Positions 62,353-64,000 of a DNA stretch of 64,000 bases are shown here, piece by piece. Within the stretch, counting starts at the first letter, position 1. Each line of letters starts with the position of its first letter. This DNA comes from Shinella sp032095155 (GTDB lineage Bacteria; Pseudomonadota; Alphaproteobacteria; Rhizobiales; Rhizobiaceae). Made by a program: the position numbers and the translations under genes. Location: NCBI RefSeq assembly GCF_049199905.1, contig NZ_JBLZPK010000012.1:9386-73385 (forward strand), read 5' to 3'. A model generated the notes under the pieces. That model was given only the letters and a program-made list of their open reading frames with translations. It searched no databases and had not been told where the DNA came from.

Positions 62353-62388
62353 GTTAGTGCAACAAGGTTCTGAACGACAGTGAGCGAA

Positions 62389-63129
62389 ATGAAACCATAC
62401 GACCCGCTACAATTCTGGAATTTCCTGCGCTTCGGACCGGGAAACGTCACCTATGCCTGCCCCGGCCTGAAGACGCTTTCGGTCTATTGCCGCGGCGAGC
62501 GCACACAGATGGAACGGCTGTTGGAGCCGCTGCCCTTCGAACTGGCCGATGACCGCTTCGTCGTGTCGATCGCTGATTTCGGCAACAATTCCGGTCGCAC
62601 CTATTTCGATGCGGCGATCATCCTGCCCATCCGCTACGGCGAGCATGTCGGCGGCACCTATTATTTCGAATATGAGGACAAGCATACCACCGTCGCCGGT
62701 GGGCGGGAATTGTGGGGCTATCCCAAGCATTTCGCCCGTATCGAAATGGAAGAGACGGAAACCGGCATGCGCGGTCGCACCTCGCTCTATGACGACGTGA
62801 TGTTCGACATCGCCGTCGATTTCGACCCCGCCGTCAGCCGCGAGGCCTGGGCCGATCTGCAACTCTTCCCGCATTACCAGGTGCGGGCGGTACCGGAGGT
62901 CAACGGGGCTGGCTTCCAGTCCTTCGACATCATCAGCCGCAACACGATCAAGGATTACAAGCTGACCGAACGCAAGGTCGGCCGCGGCAGCGTCTCGCTC
63001 GGCGCGACGATTGCGGCCGGCGACGAGCGGCTGCGCGTGGTCGAGGTCCTCGGCGCGGAATATTCCATCGGCGATTTCGCCTCCACGCCGGAAAACGGCG
63101 TGCCAACGGTCGTGGCGTCGCTTGTTTGA
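62389..63129 (+). CDS. Acetoacetate decarboxylase family protein (paralog 2)
   Basis: 246 residues from ATG at 62389 (a GTG three codons earlier is possible). Core EHVGGTYYFEYEDKHTTVAGGRELWGYPKHFARIEM keeps the Schiff-base-type Lys113 but the neighbouring Lys is His114. It aligns throughout with paralog 1 (ADDRFVVSIADF against AGDRFLVYVSDF; GSVSLGA and IGDFxAxxENG near the C-terminus). It lies 84 bp upstream of the ABC binding protein. Reaction unknown; the Lys-to-His change suggests a different chemistry or pH optimum. Confidence 0.83.
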   Translation: MKPYDPLQFWNFLRFGPGNVTYACPGLKTLSVYCRGERTQMERLLEPLPFELADDRFVVSIADFGNNSGRTYFDAAIILPIRYGEHVGGTYYFEYEDKHTTVAGGRELWGYPKHFARIEMEETETGMRGRTSLYDDVMFDIAVDFDPAVSREAWADLQLFPHYQVRAVPEVNGAGFQSFDIISRNTIKDYKLTERKVGRGSVSLGATIAAGDERLRVVEVLGAEYSIGDFASTPENGVPTVVASLV

Positions 63130-63213
63130 CGCATTTGCCATGCCGAATCCGGATGTCCGGGTTCGGCGTATCGATACCAGAATGAACGCTCGATCCTGAG
63201 GGGAGAACGAATA

Positions 63214-64000
63214 ATGAGCAAGGTATCCATCAAGACGTTGCTGGCCTCCGTGGTTCTGCTTGCCGCGGTTCCGGCCATGGCGGCAGACGGCGCTTTCGGC
63301 CGTTGCGAATTGCACGCCGACGCCGCCAAACACGCTTTGACGCCGGCGCAGGAGGGCGTGCTGACCATCGCCGTGCCGCTGCCATCGCCGCAGGCCTACC
63401 AGGGCAATACGCCCGAAACCATCGACGGCGGCTATCTCTATTGCCTCGGCGCGGAAATCGCCAATCGCGGCGGCCTCGGCAAGATCGTCGTCAAGAATGC
63501 TTCCTTCGAGTCGCTGGTGACGGGCAAGGGGACCGATTTCGACATGTCGATCTGGGACCTCTTCCCGACCGAGGAACGCAAGAAATCCGTCGATTTCTCC
63601 GGCAGCTATCGCTTCACCGATACCGGCGTGATCGCCAAGGCCGGCAGCGACGTCACCGCCGAGACGCTGGGCGCCAAGCGCATCGGCGTGCTGCTCGGCT
63701 CGGTGCAGGAGAAGTTCGTGCGCGAGAAGCTGAAGCTCACCGGCGATCTGCGCATCTTCCAGTCCAACGACGACATGTGGGCGGCGCTCATGGCCAACCA
63801 GATCGACGCCGCGCTGGCCGATACCGAAACGGCGTTGCCACGCGCCACGGCCTCGAACGGCGCGCTGAAGGTTTTCGGCCGTTATCCGGTCGGCGGCGAT
63901 GTGGCGATCCTGTTCCCGAAGGGCTCGAAGAACGTCGCGCCCACCGATGCGATCCTCGCCGACATGCGTGCCGACGGCTCGCTCAACGGCATCGAGGACA
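63214..64000 (+). CDS. ABC transporter amino-acid-type substrate-binding protein, partial
   Basis: Runs off the right edge (about 262 residues present). GAGGGGAGAACGA precedes the ATG at 63214. Signal peptide about 1-23 (LLASVVLLAAVPAMA). The mature part has the solute-binding family 3 pattern: LTIAVPLPSP near 50, GGYLYCLGAEIANR, SWxSLVTGKGTDFDMSIWDLFPTEERKKSVDFSGSYRFTDTGVIAK (about 95-140), and the hinge LGAKRIGVLLGSVQEKFV. Polar amino acids or opines are typical ligands; here co-location with proC and the two decarboxylase-like genes points to an amino-acid-derived compound (inference). Confidence 0.88.
   Translation, partial: MSKVSIKTLLASVVLLAAVPAMAADGAFGRCELHADAAKHALTPAQEGVLTIAVPLPSPQAYQGNTPETIDGGYLYCLGAEIANRGGLGKIVVKNASFESLVTGKGTDFDMSIWDLFPTEERKKSVDFSGSYRFTDTGVIAKAGSDVTAETLGAKRIGVLLGSVQEKFVREKLKLTGDLRIFQSNDDMWAALMANQIDAALADTETALPRATASNGALKVFGRYPVGGDVAILFPKGSKNVAPTDAILADMRADGSLNGIED

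Noticed and set aside
1..64000. CRISPR arrays, tRNA or rRNA genes, insertion sequences, prophage or integrative-element ends
   Set aside because: None seen: no regularly spaced repeats, no cloverleaf or rRNA sequence, no transposase or integrase motif.

Overview
The window is a GC-rich chromosomal (or large replicon) segment that reads as a member of the Rhizobiaceae or a close relative in the Hyphomicrobiales. This rests on the gene families: a ~2870-residue NdvB/ChvB-type cyclic beta-1,2-glucan synthase, an HHRVKNN-type (HisKA_2) sensor kinase, a CheB/CheR-fused hybrid kinase, an ExoF-like export protein, a DUF1488 protein and a DUF72 protein. No rRNA, tRNA, CRISPR array or intact insertion sequence was seen.

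Layout. (a) 1-7669: housekeeping and stress genes. These are a YbhN-like membrane protein and a YbhP-like phosphodiesterase, a DUF72 protein, a 3-methyladenine glycosylase, a sensor kinase, the decayed remains of a second hybrid kinase, an SDR oxidoreductase with a small partner, a broken membrane-protein gene, and L-2-hydroxyglutarate oxidase. (b) 7953-41115: a large surface-polysaccharide locus. It has the parts of a Wzx/Wzy-dependent pathway: an initiating phosphoglycosyltransferase (WecA/MraY family), six other glycosyltransferases, a polymerase-like membrane protein, a Wzx-like flippase, a Wzz/GumC-like chain-length protein, an ExoF/Wza-like exporter, an acetyltransferase, a pyruvyltransferase, the GDP-fucose genes gmd and fcl, and a secreted DUF4038 glycosidase. 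Nested at 23355-30843 is a second sugar-nucleotide module: class III aminotransferase, NAD epimerase, DUF4910 protein, RmlC-like epimerase, sugar C-methyltransferase, CDP-glucose-type cytidylyltransferase and PIG-L deacetylase. Two paralogous LuxR-type regulators with degenerate receiver domains bracket this module, and a 1439-residue CheB-CheR-PAS-kinase-receiver-receiver-HTH protein lies beside it. (c) 41116-52351: small genes, an AT-rich island, ndvB, and a frameshifted relic of the polymerase gene. (d) 52339-56273: a TetR/MFS efflux pair with a palindromic candidate operator, a truncated hydrolase and a DUF1275 membrane protein. (e) 56432-64000: a three-subunit molybdenum hydroxylase with a MoaD/ThiS-like protein, proC, two divergent acetoacetate-decarboxylase-family paralogs and the start of an amino-acid-type ABC transporter binding protein.

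How it fits together. Region b probably makes and exports an acidic heteropolysaccharide containing fucose and, by inference, an unusual branched (possibly amino) sugar. Its transcription units share a 16-bp motif close to CCTAC(G/C)(C/G)CTTTCGGAC. The motif lies about 85-175 bp upstream of start codons, in both orientations, and includes a NarL-like TACNNCT heptamer. The two LuxR paralogs are the obvious candidate binders. The motif and the undefined sugar module are the most promising leads in the window.
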